Assembly: GCF_947179165.1 (NCBI RefSeq)
Contig: NC_077237.1
Location: forward strand, 16,763,523 to 16,827,522
Source of the DNA: Solanum dulcamara
Lineage: Eukaryota; Streptophyta; Magnoliopsida; Solanales; Solanaceae
DNA length: 64,000 bases
Direction: 5' to 3'
A program made the translations under genes and the position numbers. The notes below the pieces were generated by a model that saw only the letters and a program-made list of their open reading frames with translations, did not search any database and was not told the origin of the DNA. Positions 1 to 11,500 of this stretch are shown piece by piece. Numbering within the stretch: the stretch's first letter is position 1; every line of letters starts with the position of its first letter.

Positions 1-2170
1 CATCGAGTCTTCTTTCCAACGCCACCAAGAATCTAAATTTTGAAGTTTGGAGTCAAAAGATATGGCGATCCTAAGACAAACTAGCACGGCAAGGATTTCA
101 AGCCTGGGTTGCAATTACTAGAAAACTGGGCTTGGCGCCACAGTGGTGCGATGCGCCAGGAACATGCCTTAGTAGTTTGGTCCTTGGCACGGCGCGCAAC
201 TATGAGATGTGTAGGGTTTTTCAAGCAAAATTTCCAAAACCCAGAAAATATGGCCTTGGCGCTGTAAGGGCGCGACGCGCCACTATCGCGCCACTATCGC
301 GCCAAGAATGTGCCTCAGTAGTTTGGTCCTTGGCGCGGCGCGCCATTAACAGATGTACAGTTTTAGGCGTAATCGACCTGGCGCTGCAATGGCGTGATGC
401 GCCACTATCGCTCTAGGAGCGTTTTAGCCTATTTTTCAGAACTTTTGAGAAGGGGCAATTTGGGAATTATCCTAAATTATATATGTATCATCCTTGACCA
501 ATTTGGGAATATATTTTCAGCCCCCTCTCTCACTCTAAAAGCCCTAGGAGTCTCTCTCTCTCTTTTTCTTCTTTTCCATTTCTAACAAGGAATTGCCTCC
601 AAGAGCTCTAAGATTCGAGTTCTCCATTGAAGACCCGACATCAAGGTTTTATCCAAGTCTTAACTAAGGTATGTAAGGCTATCCAAAACATGGGTTGATT
701 CAACCCATGTGCCCTACTCTTGCTTTGAGGTTAGAGGTCCATGAGAATGGAGTTTCTTGGTATGGTTTATGTTTGAATGAGTTTTGTCTCCTATTAATTT
801 GACTTTATTGGTATTGATGTTGTTGAGCTAAGAAGTTCCTAAAACCTTCATGTTAGTATGAGTTGATGGAGATGACTTGTTATTATGTTTTGTTGATCTC
901 TTTAACCATGTGATTATGTTGCATAAGTCAATTTTCTTGAATGTGCTATTCTACTTGAATTGTTGGGTTAAAGTCTTAGAGTTGTGATGAGTCCTAAGGA
1001 GAGGTTATAAATGCTTATCTAAATGAGGCTTGATTGAGTTGATTGGATGATAGAATTGACGAGTGGACGAGGTCCTAAATGGGACTTGCCATTATGACTT
1101 AATTGAGTTGAAATAAGAATAGAGTTGATGATTTGGCAATGTCCTACATGAAACTAGCTGTGAGGGCTTGTTTGAGATGATTGGAGGGAGTCTTATGAGT
1201 ATGGAGTCATGGGAGGAGTATCGAGAACCAAAACAGGTAAGAGTATAGTCCATACTCGAACTCCAGAAACTACGCCGCCAACGTAGGTAGGGATGGAACC
1301 GTTAAAGTCGGATGCTTCCCGTGGGATCGAACCGTTAAAGTCGGATGTTTTCTATTTTATTGTCCTGAAATGATAGGACTTGACTAATCGATGGTATCCA
1401 TGATTAGGGAGGCGTTCATGCCCTGGCAAGGTATGGACGGATGTGGCAACAACGTTTGATTGTTGTACTATAACTGGCTCATAGGTGATGGTTGTCGGAT
1501 AAGAGAAACTCTCATTTAGGTCTTGATAGTACTCTGAGTCAGTTGAGTTGAGTGGCTTGTGATTGGTCCCGTCTAAACCATTTCTTATTAGACTTAGGAC
1601 ACTTGAGTGAGTTGTTATGTATATATATGAGTTGAGATCCTGAGTTGATATTGATGTTTTCTTGATGTTTGTTTCATCCAGCCATTTTACATACTCGTAC
1701 ATTCCACGTACTGACGCTATTTGGCCTGCATCATTTCATGATGCAGAGACAGATACCAGATATCATCAACCGGCGCACCATTGATTATCCACACACTTCC
1801 AGCTACTTGGTGAATCCTCCTAGTTTCCGGAGGATCTTGAGCTCCCTGTATAGTTTCATTTTGTCGCCTTATTTTGATTGTTGGTAGCCATGGTCTTGTC
1901 ATTGGCACCTCCTAGACTTTGATAGAGGCTTCATAGACTAGAGTGTGGGGAGGTTGGACTGTTATCTTGAGGAGTCCTATTATACTTGTTTTATTGAGTT
2001 GATAATGTTTGGCCTTCGGCCCCCATATTGTAAATAGTATGTTATGATTGAACCCTCCTTTGAGTGAATGTAATTGAATGATAGTGTGACTGAATTAGGT
2101 GGTTCGCTTGAAGGTCAGAAATGGCTTTCGAGTGCCGGTCTCGTCTAGGGTACCCTCCCGGGGCGTGACA
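1..2170 (+). mobile_element. LTR-A copy, probably a solo LTR (left end outside window)
   Basis: This is most of a long retrotransposon LTR. It is recognised because the same sequence occurs in reverse at 28898-31329, where both ends and a target duplication are visible. Here the LTR ends with gggcgtgaca at 2170; about 310 bp of its start lies left of the window by comparison with the other copy. No tRNA primer site follows position 2170, so this is a solo LTR or a 3' LTR rather than a 5' LTR. The short ORFs inside (132-416, 394-585, 1352-1702, 1669-1908) resemble no protein and are treated as chance. The family is most likely Ty3/gypsy from its LTR length and TG...CA ends, but no internal coding region of this family is in the window. 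Confidence 0.75.
130..415 (+). repeat. GC-rich palindromic repeats inside LTR-A
   Basis: Several imperfect copies of a motif of the form tggcgc-N-gcgcgacgcgcca lie in an otherwise AT-rich LTR (near 133-165, 187-197, 252-303, 333-345 and 378-412). Each is nearly self-complementary and rich in CpG. The same block is at 30605-30910 in the reverse copy. Confidence 0.8.
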
Positions 2171-2492
2171 AGATAGGCCCTTCAAAAATGATGAAAGTCA
2201 ACCCGAGTATAAAAATGACAAAACACTATATTTTTTCTTCCGATTAGAAATCGGCGTTGATCCGAACAATATGAGTACATAAATATTTTTATTTCGTCTA
2301 TTTTTAAATATCGTTTGTATATATATTTGGGGTAGTTTAATATTTTAAAAATACTAAAATAATTCTTTTTAGGTATCACTAATTTCTATTATTTTCGCTT
2401 GTCTTTACTCTTATTTAATTAATTGATGATATTTATTTATCATGTATTAATTCTAACATTAATTATTTAGTTTAACTTAATTAAATCCCTTG
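2171..2492. other. AT-rich spacer, no feature seen
   Basis: No coding or repeat structure recognised. An ORF on the minus strand at 2182-2379 shows no protein resemblance. Confidence 0.5.
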
Positions 2493-3020
2493 AACAACAA
2501 CAACAACAACCCAGTAAAATCCCACAATGTGGGGTCTGGAGAGGGTAGAGTGTACGCAGACCTTTCTCCTACCAAGGTAGGACGGCTGTTTCCGGAAAAC
2601 CCTCGGCTCAATAAAAACATAACATAACAACATAACAAACGGTCAGATAAGTTTAAGAAATTCAAAGTGCTATGGGGTAACAAATAACGCAAGTGTCACA
2701 AATACAATAGGGTAATCAAAGTATAGAAAATAATATATAATAACAAAAATAACAGAAATCAGAGCACAAAAAATCGTAATGCACTATTGCGGCTACGAAT
2801 AGGGAACGATAACGAGACTATGTACTAGCCTTCTACTCGAATGTGGGTCCTCCACACCCTCCTATCTAAGGTCATGTCCTCCGTAAGCTGTAACTGCGCT
2901 ATGTCCTGTCTAATCACTTCTCCCCAATACTTTTTTGGTCTACCCCTACCTCTTCTGTACCCATCCATGGCCAACCTCTCACACCTCCGCACCGGGGCAC
3001 CTGAACAGAGACCATTTTTA
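2493..3020 (-). mobile_element. 3' end of an RTE-type LINE, 5'-truncated
   Basis: Read on the minus strand this holds the last part of a LINE reverse-transcriptase ORF (…[17 protein letters not shown]…), with the stop codon at 2825-2827, about 330 bp of 3' UTR, and a tail of TTG repeats (CAACAACAAC on the plus strand at about 2495-2510). The same protein end occurs on the plus strand near 63730-63860. The last ~110 bp before the tail (phrase gtgtacgcagacc on the plus strand) is, from memory, the sequence also found at the 3' end of the tobacco TS SINE. A short target duplication (tgaaca) is possible but not convincing. Confidence 0.8.
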
Positions 3021-3364
3021 TGATCATTTGTTTTATTTAAATGATTTATTTAAATTATCCCTCCTTTATTTAATAATTTTGATACCAAGTCTATTCCTCT
3101 TATAAATTATCCTAAATGTTTTAAAATTTATATTTCTTTCAAATTGTTTAATGACTTGATTAATGTTGAATACATTTTCCCAAAGTTAGTCAGAATCAAA
3201 GTTTTCAAATCGTCGGATAACCGCGTGTTAGCGGCCATTTTGATTGCTTAACACCTTCTCAAAGTAAAAATAAGAATCTCGTACCTTTTTCTCTGAATTT
3301 TTAAGTATTAAATCTGTTAGGGTCTTTGAGAAGGAAATTAATATTAGACAGTCTTTTTCCGATA
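3021..3364. other. AT-rich spacer, no feature seen
   Basis: No gene recognised. This is where the 3' LTR of the adjoining copia element would be expected, but no sequence matching its 5' side was found. Confidence 0.4.
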
Positions 3365-4628
3365 TAAAAAATGACATGGTCTAACTTGAGACGTAACTTG
3401 GCCACATCAGCACTAGTCTCTTTGGTGACCTCTTTGAGGTTATCCATCTAAAAGTGAGATGCAAGAAGAAGATCCTGAAGAGATTCAAATTTCCCATCCA
3501 TTGTATTCAGCTTAGCAAGAATGTCCTCCGGTATATTAGGATCAAATGAAGCAGGAGAAAGAGGATTGGAAGATGAAGGAATGTCTGATGGAGGAATTTT
3601 GACCATAGAAGACGAAGGACACAATTTCCATCAAAATCAGACTTGAGCAGCCAAGAGTCACAAGTTTTGACATACCCCATACGGCCAAAGACTTTGGAGT
3701 TATAGCATTTTTTAACCAAGATGGGAGGGAAGTCATCAAGACATATGTGATTAGCATGGAGGATAAGAGTGATCAGCATGTCATATGGAAGGATGAAAGA
3801 GTCAGAAGTTGAGTCCAATATAAAGTTAAGGATAAACGAAGAGAGCTTGATATGATGTTTGAACAAAAGGCAATAAGTGATGAGAGTATCACGCGTGGTA
3901 GGAGTGGAGTGTGAACATACACTGGGGAAAAAGAGTTGTTGCAGTGATGTGAGCAACTACTCTGATTTTAAAAGAGACATCTTTAGGGCCTAACTAAGAT
4001 GGAAGATTGATAGTGGAATCCAATGCGATGACATTTTTTTCTTCTTCAAACGACACACCAAGATCTAAGGGCCAGGAATATTTAAAGGGAGCAGAGATAC
4101 TAGAACAAGGAATTTCAAAAACAGCATCAAAGGTGTCACAGTCAAGAAAGATTCTCTTACCAAGCACTATAGTTTTCAACTCTCCAGGCTTAGAAGACCT
4201 AATGTTAAAATATAAGAGACAGACAAGGGGTTTATACACAGTATTCGTCTTAGAGGAGAAAATATTTCCCCAAATTTGAAAATCAAAGAATTCTTTAATG
4301 GGACAATTGAGAGAGGATAAGAGACTTAGATCAACAATGCGACCATGCACCACAGTATTTGACTTGAAAGAGTGAAAGAAAGATTCATCAGAGGGACCCC
4401 AAAAATCACTTTTAATATCTACACAACTATCAATATCGAACTTTACCTTTTTCTTCATATCGCCACCTGATTCTCTTCAATAAAGTGGTTAGGAGGATGA
4501 GAGGATTCTGAGGAACCAGAGAGGGATTGATACTCAGAAGTATCAGAATCGACTGGAATGAAAGAATAAACAACTCCCTTTTCGAGCTTTTTCGAGAGAA
4601 AAGAAGAGGTTTTGAAGGTTTTAACCAT
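3365..4628 (-). pseudogene. Extra ORF in the env position of the copia element
   Basis: The ORF starts at ATG 4628 (minus), shifts frame near 4455 just before the frame beginning MKKKVKFDIDSC at 4458, and continues through 3994. It resumes in another frame from 3956 (MLTSLQQLFF...) to about 3600 and appears to end in a short hydrophilic, coiled-coil-like tail near 3500-3365 containing heptad-like runs (TMDGKFESLQDLLL). The middle part resembles what databases call the putative plant transposon protein domain, found after pol in SIRE-type copia elements; this is recollection, not a search. There is no clear signal peptide or membrane anchor, so a real envelope role is not supported. At least two frameshifts make it a pseudogene. 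Its function in intact elements is unknown to me. Confidence 0.55.
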
Positions 4629-4842
4629 TGATGGAGATGATTAGGACAGGGGATGAAAGGGGGATTTAAACAAGAAAAGAGGAAGATGAAGAGCAAGAGT
4701 GGAAAAGTAAACAATGTGAGGGGAACGAGGAGATTGAAGTGACAAGAAGTCAGGGAAGGAAAAGAGTTAGTAATAATTACCTAAAAAGGGGAGAAGCTGT
4801 CGGAATAAATAAATAGTTGCATGCACACAAAAGGTAAGAAAA

Positions 4843-5270
4843 TCAATCAAATATTCTCAAGGATTTTCGAAGAAAATAGAATCCTTCTTGAAGAATAGGT
4901 TTTGTAAGAACATCAGCTAATTGACAATTAGTACTAACAAAAGATATTTCAACATCTCCTTTTAAAATATGATCTCTAATAAAATGATACTTAATGTCAA
5001 TAATCTTAGCTCTAGAATAATGCACAAATTTTTTTGACAAACAGATAGCACTAGAATTATCACACAAAATTTGAGCAGGTTTACTAGAGATATCATAATC
5101 TGCTAATTGATGAGTTATCTAGAGTAATTGTGCACAGCATAAATCAATAGCAATGTACTCAGCCTCAGTAGTAGAGATAGAGACACAATTTTGCCTTTTA
5201 CTATTCTAGAAAATTAGAGAATTTTAAGGAAATTGACAAGATCCACTAGTGCTTTTTCGATCAATTTTAT
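4843..5270 (-). pseudogene. copia RNase H remnant
   Basis: Minus-strand translation shows the copia RNase H signature STTEAEYIAI (about 5140-5175), then CDNSSAICLSK, and the ending IDIKYHFIRDHI ... QLADVLTKP (5067-4843), the standard C-terminus of copia pol. In-frame stops (for example near 5118) break it. The domain would degrade the RNA strand of the RNA:DNA hybrid during reverse transcription. Confidence 0.85.
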
Positions 5271-5544
5271 CACCTGCAAAATCAGCATCTGAAAAATATT
5301 TTAAATTAAAGTCAGAAGATTGAGCATACCAAATACCAAGGGAAATGGTTCCCTCAAGATATCTAATAATTCTTTTCACAACAGTTAAATGAGACTCTTT
5401 AGGAGCTGACTAAAATCTTGCACATTTACATACACTAAACATAATGTATGGTCGACTAGCTGTTAAATCTAAAAGAGATCTAATCATACCTCGATATTTA
5501 GTTTCATCTACAGGCTTACCTTCATTGTCCATATCCAGAGAACG

Positions 5545-6310
5545 TGTAGGGCTCATTGGAGTCCTATCGATTTTGCATTGCTCATTCCAAATTTATGAAT
5601 GAGTTTTTTTGTGTACTTACTTTGGCTAATGAATATTCCTTTATCAGATTGTTGAATTTGTAATCCCAAAAAGAATGTGAGCTCTCCCATCATACTCATT
5701 CTGAATTCATTTTGCAGTAAGTTAGTAAATTCCTTGCACAACACAACATTAGTACTACCAAAAATAATATCATCCACATAGATTTGAATAATCAAATTTC
5801 TTAGAGGAGACCGTTTGATAAAGAGAGTAGCCTCTATTTTTACGCTAGAGAATTCATGGAAGGTGAAAAAAGAGTTTAACCGTTCGTACCAAGCACGAGG
5901 GGCTTATTTCAGACCATACACGGCTTTAGATAATTTTAAAATATGGTAAGAAAATTCAGGATTTTCAAAATCTGAAGCTTGTTTGACAAATACTTCTTCT
6001 TCAATAAAACCATTTAAAAAATACTTTTAACATAAATTTGAAACAGTTTAAAACCTTTGAATGTTACATATGCAAGAAATCTATGTATAGATTCTAACCT
6101 TGCTATAGGAGCGAAAGTTTCATCATAGTCGACTCCTTTTTGTTGAGAATATCCTTGAGCTACTAATCTGAATTTATTTCACACAACTTCTCCAACTTCA
6201 TTTAACTTGTTTCTGAAAATTCATTTAGTGCCAATGATTGAAGTATTTTCAGGATTTGGAACCAAAGTCCATACTTCATTTTTCTTGAACTAGTCTAGCT
6301 CTTCTTGCAT
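5545..6310 (-). pseudogene. copia reverse transcriptase remnant
   Basis: The catalytic YVDD motif is intact in MIIQIYVDDIIFGSTN (frame starting at 5795). Further upstream in the element, the segments [37 protein letters not shown] and other conserved copia RT blocks are readable between 6300 and 6060. Stops and frame changes occur throughout (for example between 6030 and 5820), so no full domain can be made. Followed by RNase H in the normal copia order. Confidence 0.88.
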
Positions 6311-6689
6311 TGGTTGTACCCAATGGCTGTCTTTCATTGTTTTATCGACCTTTTTTGGTTCAAGTTGAGATATTATAGCAATATTTGTCTTTTCTTTCTA
6401 TAAGCTCTTATTTTCATGCCTTCGTTTGGATCTCTGATAATGAACTTTGGATAGTCAGATTCACTTTTTCATTCATTTGAAATTGCTTTGACTGTGAACT
6501 GATTTTCTTGACTATCAGTCAACCATTCTGAGCAGTTGATTTCTTTGGAAGAGATGGAGGTATTTTGAATGTTTTGAACATCATCATCATCTGTATATAC
6601 TATTCTCAAAAATTCGATTAAAACCATCAAAGATAACATGAATAGATTCTTCAATAATAGAGGTTCTTTTATTGAAAATTATATAAGAT

Positions 6690-7445
6690 CTACTACTGTT
6701 AGAATATCCAAAAAATACCTTCATTGCTTCGTGGATCAAACTTACCAAGATTATCTTTTCCATTATTAAGAACAAAGCATTTACATCCAAATAAATGAAA
6801 ATATGCAATATTGGGTCTCTTAACGTTCCAAAGTTCATATAGAGTCTTTTTCATGATGGATCTGATTAAATATCGATTCAATATATGACAAGTTGTACTT
6901 ACTACTTCTTTCCAAAAATGATAGAGAAGAGAGTGTTCAAAAATCATAGTTCTTGCCATATCTTGAAGAGTCCTATTTTTTTCATTCAAGCACTCCATTT
7001 TGTTAAAGGAAACTTGGGGATGAAAAATTATGAGAGTATCCCTATTTATTGTAGTATTTATCGAATGCCTTATTTTTGAATTCTCCTCCATGGTCAATTC
7101 TGATTGAAGTGATATAATAGCCTTTGTCTCTTTGAACCTTCTCACAGAAAATCTCAAAAAATTTCAAAGTATCATCTTTGTTAGATAGAAACATAATCCG
7201 TGTAAAACAAGAGTAATCATCAATAATTATAAAAGCGTACCTTTTTCCTCTTATGCTTGCAGTTCTTGTTGGTCCAAATAGGTTCATGTGAAGTAGTTGG
7301 AGAAATTTTGAAGTGGATACAACATCCTTAGAAAAACAAATAAATTTTTGGTTTGCTTACCCATTTGACAAACATCACATATGTGATCCTTTGAGTAATC
7401 CAGCTTATGAAGTCCCAAAATAAGTTCATGTCTAGCAAGTTTTTC
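6690..7445 (-). pseudogene. copia integrase remnant
   Basis: The zinc-binding part is visible near 7440-7350 (HELILGLH ... CDVCQMGK, an H-H-C-C arrangement). The catalytic core follows: MNLFGPTRTASIRGKRYAFI with IIDDYS from 7287, SIRIDHGGEFKN near 7090 (normally RSDHGGEF), and the E-containing helix region in the frame at 7157-6699. Stops separate the pieces. The domain would insert the cDNA into the host genome; here it is broken. Confidence 0.85.
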
Positions 7446-7481
7446 AATCAATCACATACTAACATAACTAAGTTTTTTATG

Positions 7482-7900
7482 TCATATCCATGAATCTTCA
7501 GAAATAGATGCCAAATAAATATGTTCTGAACTTTCTTTTACAGAATCAAGAATGTATACATTTTTATCTCTACTTCCCGGGAGAATGGTTTTGCCAGAGT
7601 TGTCTTCAATTAGGCATCCTGTTTTTTTGAATCTAACTTCCAAATTCGAGTCGCATAGATGATTTATGCTTAACAAGTTGTATTTCAAACCTTTCAAAAG
7701 ATAAACATTAGTAATATCACAGGATTCATTGAATGAAATACTACATATACCAATAACTATTTCAGTAGAATTATCTCTAAAATGAATCTTTCCACCGTTA
7801 AAATCTACAATTAATTTGAACAAATTTTTGTTGTCTGTCATATGGTTTGGACACACACTATTCAAATACTATTTTTCTTTTGATTTCGAGTGGTGTTCTT
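7482..7900 (-). pseudogene. copia protease end and GAG-pre-integrase domain
   Basis: The frame at 7865-7482 begins MNSVCPNHMTDNKNLF, which aligns with the usual copia protease active-site region LDSGCSRHMTG. The catalytic Asp and the Gly are replaced (D-S-G reads N-S-V), so the protease would be dead. The rest (LKYNLLSINHLCD ...) is the GAG-pre-integrase segment. Confidence 0.8.
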
Positions 7901-8277
7901 GCAAAACATGTATATTACTTTCTTTTTGGTACCTAAATTTTCTTTTGTACTTTAGAAACTTGGTTAGAAAAAGATTTGAGTTTCCAAACCGATTTGGGGG
8001 AGTTTGAGTAACGAAATATACAGTTGAAATATTTGTGACCAGATTTACCATACTAATGACAAGATATGGGATGGTATATATCTGACTCAGAGAAATTAAA
8101 ATATTCATTTTGAGATTCAGAAGACTTAAGAGTATTAGTCGGCTGGTAAGATCTAACTGAACTTTGTTTTAAAGAATTCTAAAGATCATTTATTTGAGTC
8201 ATTAGATTAAGATTTTCTTCTTGAAGAATGTCTGTTTCAATTGAGCAAACTTTCAGATTTACTTCTAATTTTTTCTT

Positions 8278-9431
8278 TTATTTTAGAATAGATCTAACAT
8301 TCTCAAAGGTTCTATTTAGATTAGAAATAGTTTGATCTAGCAAATTTTTTAATTCAAAACAGTTTTGACAAGTTTCAGCTCTTACCTTGCTCGATTCTCC
8401 AAAGGCCATAAAGCAAATATTTCCTAAATCATTGTGTTCAAATTCTGAGTTTTCTTCATTACTCCAATTGTTGAGAGCTTTGGATTTACTTTGAGAGTAT
8501 CTTCTTCTAGCCTCAGGACATTCACTAGCAATATGTCCGTACTTACCACAGTTGTAGCATTTACCATCATTTCTGTTGTATTCAGTAATTTGTATACCTT
8601 TAGAGAAATTTTTCTTTCCTCTTCTTTGATTTCTGGATCTCCTGAAAGTTTCCATTACTGACTTAGTGATAAGGGCAATTTCATCTTCTCCAATATCTTT
8701 TTCATCTTCATTGTTCTCTTCAATTGCATTGAAAGTAACTATTTTCTTCTTGTCATCTTCTTGTACTCGCTTGTTCAGATGGATTTTCTCAAATGCAATG
8801 AGATCTCCTTTTAATTCATCGTAAGAAAGATTCTTCAAATTCATACTTTCAAGTGCAACCACTTTAGCATGCCATTGTAGTGATAAACTTCTAAGAATTC
8901 TTCTTATGTGTTCAATGAGGGGATATAATTTTCCATTTGCTTAACTACCCGTGATCTTGCTTAGTCGAGCAAACATGTTTTCAATGATTTCACCTTCCTT
9001 TATGTGAAACAGTTCATATTCATAAACCAATAGATTGACTATAGTTTCTTTGACTTTATCATTTCCCCCATAGAGGACCTTTAATTTGTCCCAAACTTCT
9101 TTTGCAGTCTCATAGCAAGATATTTTTTATACTCTTCTCCACTTATAGCATTGTAGAGAATATTTTTTGCTTTGAAGTTTATCTGAATGACTTACATTTG
9201 TTCATCAGTATAATCCATCAGATCTGGAGTTGTAGTAGCTTGTCCTTCAGTAGTGTTCATTGGAACGGAAAAGTCTCCAAGTTTGATTACCTTTCATACT
9301 TTCATATCGTAGGATTTTATGAAGGTTTCCATCTTTATTTTTCAATGAGAAAAATGCTTACCATTGAAGTAGGGAGGTCTAATTTGAGATGTTCCTTCTT
9401 GAAATAAAGCATCAATAGTTTGTTGAGCCAT
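8278..9431 (-). pseudogene. copia gag with CCHC zinc knuckle
   Basis: The likely start is ATG at 9431 (MAQQTIDALFQEGTSQIRPP), about 45 bp inside the primer site. The N-terminal half has stops (for example near 9350 and 9200). The 3' half is open from 8862 to 8278 and contains the nucleic-acid-binding knuckle CYNCGKYGHIASEC (C-X2-C-X4-H-X4-C), followed by an acidic stretch and a Leu-rich helix. Gag forms the virus-like particle in intact elements. Confidence 0.85.
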
Positions 9432-9476
9432 AATCTTTTCTCACATGTTGTAAGGCAGATAAATTAATGAGGCCAA

Positions 9477-9488
9477 GCTCTGATACCA
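9477..9488 (-). promoter_or_regulatory. Primer binding site (initiator Met tRNA) of the copia element
   Basis: On the minus strand this reads tggtatcagagc, the standard plant copia primer site complementary to the 3' end of initiator methionine tRNA. It fixes the strand and the 5' end of the internal region. Confidence 0.9.
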
Positions 9489-9491
9489 ATT

Positions 9492-10440
9492 AAAAGTGCA
9501 AGAGGGGGTGAATTAATTTTTTTTTATTTTTTTTAGTCGATTTGCAAGTAAAGCAGTTAACTATATCAACAAAATAGTAAAGAGAAAATTAAAGATCATA
9601 AAGAAGAAGTGAATTCAGATATTTTTATACTGGTTGGTATCCAATGTGGATCTTAGTCCAGTCCCCTTGAGTTGCAAGGGTGTTCTACTAAGCTTTGTAA
9701 ATGGGTTACAAAGGGTAAACAAAGTAGATCCTAGATCTACACTCAATTCTTTTTTTGTTCTCTTTCTTTTTTACTATCTTATGATAGAATGCCTCACCAC
9801 TCAGGTAAACTCTCTTCTCTTATTGATTACATAATAATTCATAAAGAAATGACAATGTTTGATAAAGTAAAACTAAGTTTGTAGAATGGATGGATAGTTG
9901 TATGTTTGTGTCAGCCGCTGATCTTAGATTTATAGAGTGTGTGGCTGACTTATGCAATCCAAAGGATTTGATCCTTGAAAGGATGGTGAATCCTTCTTTC
10001 CAAGAATAAGGACAAAGTCTAGCTTGACTTTGTATATCTAGCCATTGAAGTATCTTCAAAATTCTTCTTGATATTCCGTGATATTTTTCTTTCCTTCCGC
10101 AAGATAAGGGTTTGATTCCCCTTACCAGATTTGCAGAGATTTTCTCTTTTCCTTTTAATGTTGTCTTCCTTGAATTAAGAAGTGTTGATGGATTTGCAAA
10201 TCTCCTTGGATTGATCTCTTTCCTTCTAATGAATTTGCAGATCCCCTTGGATTGATTCTTTCCTTCCTCTCAGCCCTTGTGTTGTTCTTTTTTCCTTTTT
10301 GATGGTTTGATGGTACCTGCATATTTATCATCAAAATTAGCTCCAACATATTTGAGATGATCTATGAGAGCAGATGTCAACTAAAATGAACCTGAGAAAA
10401 AAATATTTGCCTTTTTATAATTTACATAGCAGGACATGTA
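9492..10440 (-). mobile_element. Probable 5' LTR of the copia element
   Basis: The sequence abutting the primer site on its upstream side must be LTR. The outer boundary is not fixed because no second LTR is available for comparison; about 10.4 kb is a guess. Short internal repeats of ggatttgcagatc-like sequence (10190-10260) are present. ORFs in this stretch have no protein resemblance. Confidence 0.5.
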
Positions 10441-10559
10441 TTTGTTAGGTTAGCACAAGTACTCTTCTATTTCTCATGCATTTACGCTATTTTTTAACCT
10501 TAAGAAATAGTCCAATATACAAATAAAATTTAGCCCATTAAACATGTCCTAAACTGAAA

Positions 10560-10730
10560 AATTGAAATTATTAAACTGAAATTGAACCGAACTAAATTTA
10601 CAAAAATCGAAGCGAACTAATTTGGTTTGGTTTTCGATGCAAATAATCCGAAAACCGAAAAAACTGAAAAAATCAAAATAAAAAACCAAAATCGAACTGA
10701 ATTACCGAATGCTCACCCCTAAACTTTTCA
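10560..10730. repeat. ccgaa/ttcgg-rich repeat, likely end of a DNA transposon relic
   Basis: Degenerate runs of accgaa/aaccgaaaa are followed by tgctcacccctaaac. This composition and end (reverse complement: aggggtgagcattcggt) resemble common non-autonomous hAT-type repeats in plants. No matching opposite end was found, so only a fragment is claimed. Confidence 0.35.
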
Positions 10731-11164
10731 TAAAACAAGAAGGAAATAAAATAAAATTAAAATAAATGATAGGCTAAGAGTAAGCAATATATAGAGACTA
10801 GAGTCGCGGAAGAAAATGGAAAATGAAAAGAAAAGAAAATTATCAAGAAAAAGAAAGGAAAGAAAGCATTCCATATAATATGATTGAAATTAAATTTTAA
10901 TTTTCCGTTAGTGATTCATTTAATTTGTTCCATATCTAATCTTAAGATAATATAATGCCCACACTTTGAATTTTACAATTGGTTGTATTTTTTATTATTA
11001 TTTTTTATTTTCAGTTCATTTTAATTGTTCCATATGTAGTCTTAATTTGCTTCATATTTAATTTTTTGAAATTGATGTAAAATAATGAAAAATTAATCAA
11101 ATGGTAAGATATATTACTTAAAAAATTCTTCTAATTAAGAGAAAGTTTGGGTTAAAAAAAATTC

Positions 11165-11500
11165 CCCATTATTACTACACTATTTATATCTTTCCAAAAC
11201 TTCTCCTTTTGCCTTTTTGTTATCGTTTTCTTTTTTCAAAAAAAAAATTATGCACACTTAAATTTTCTCTTTCCTCATTATTACTACACTATTTATATCT
11301 TTCCAAAATTTCTCCTTTTGCCTTCTTTGTTTTCCGTTTTTTTCTTTTAAAAAAATTGTGCTTTAAAAAACTTCAGAAAAATAGGTACATTTATATTTTC
11401 TTTTTCCTCATTATTGCTATACTACATCTTCTCAATATTCCTTCATTTGCCTTCCCTTTTTTTTTCAAAAAAAAAAGTTTATGATGTCTTTTCCGCTTTT
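11165..11500. repeat. Three diverged tandem units of about 110-130 bp
   Basis: The phrase cattattactacactattt and a following cttctccttttgcctt occur near 11168, 11277 and 11410, each followed by an oligo-T/oligo-A run. The minor ORF at 11209-11484 is a translation of this repeat. Confidence 0.65.

Larger units (their letters stand above)
3365..9491 (-). mobile_element. Decayed Ty1/copia retrotransposon, SIRE-like, 3' LTR not found
   Basis: Reading right to left the order is primer site (9477-9488), gag with zinc knuckle, protease, integrase, reverse transcriptase, RNase H, then an additional ORF. Integrase before RT defines Ty1/copia. A long gag, a CCHC knuckle and an extra ORF after RNase H fit the SIRE/Maximus lineage; that lineage call is inference. 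Every domain carries stops or frameshifts, so the element is not autonomous. The right flank (9492 to about 10440) is probably its 5' LTR. No matching 3' LTR is seen on the left, so that end was lost or replaced. Confidence 0.85.

Noticed and set aside
132..585. Two overlapping plus-strand ORFs near the window start
   Set aside because: They lie in the GC-rich palindrome block of LTR-A, and the reverse copy at 28898-31329 does not preserve a reading frame.
11209..11484. 91-residue Phe/Lys-rich ORF
   Set aside because: Spans three tandem repeat units with oligo-T runs; no homology recognised.
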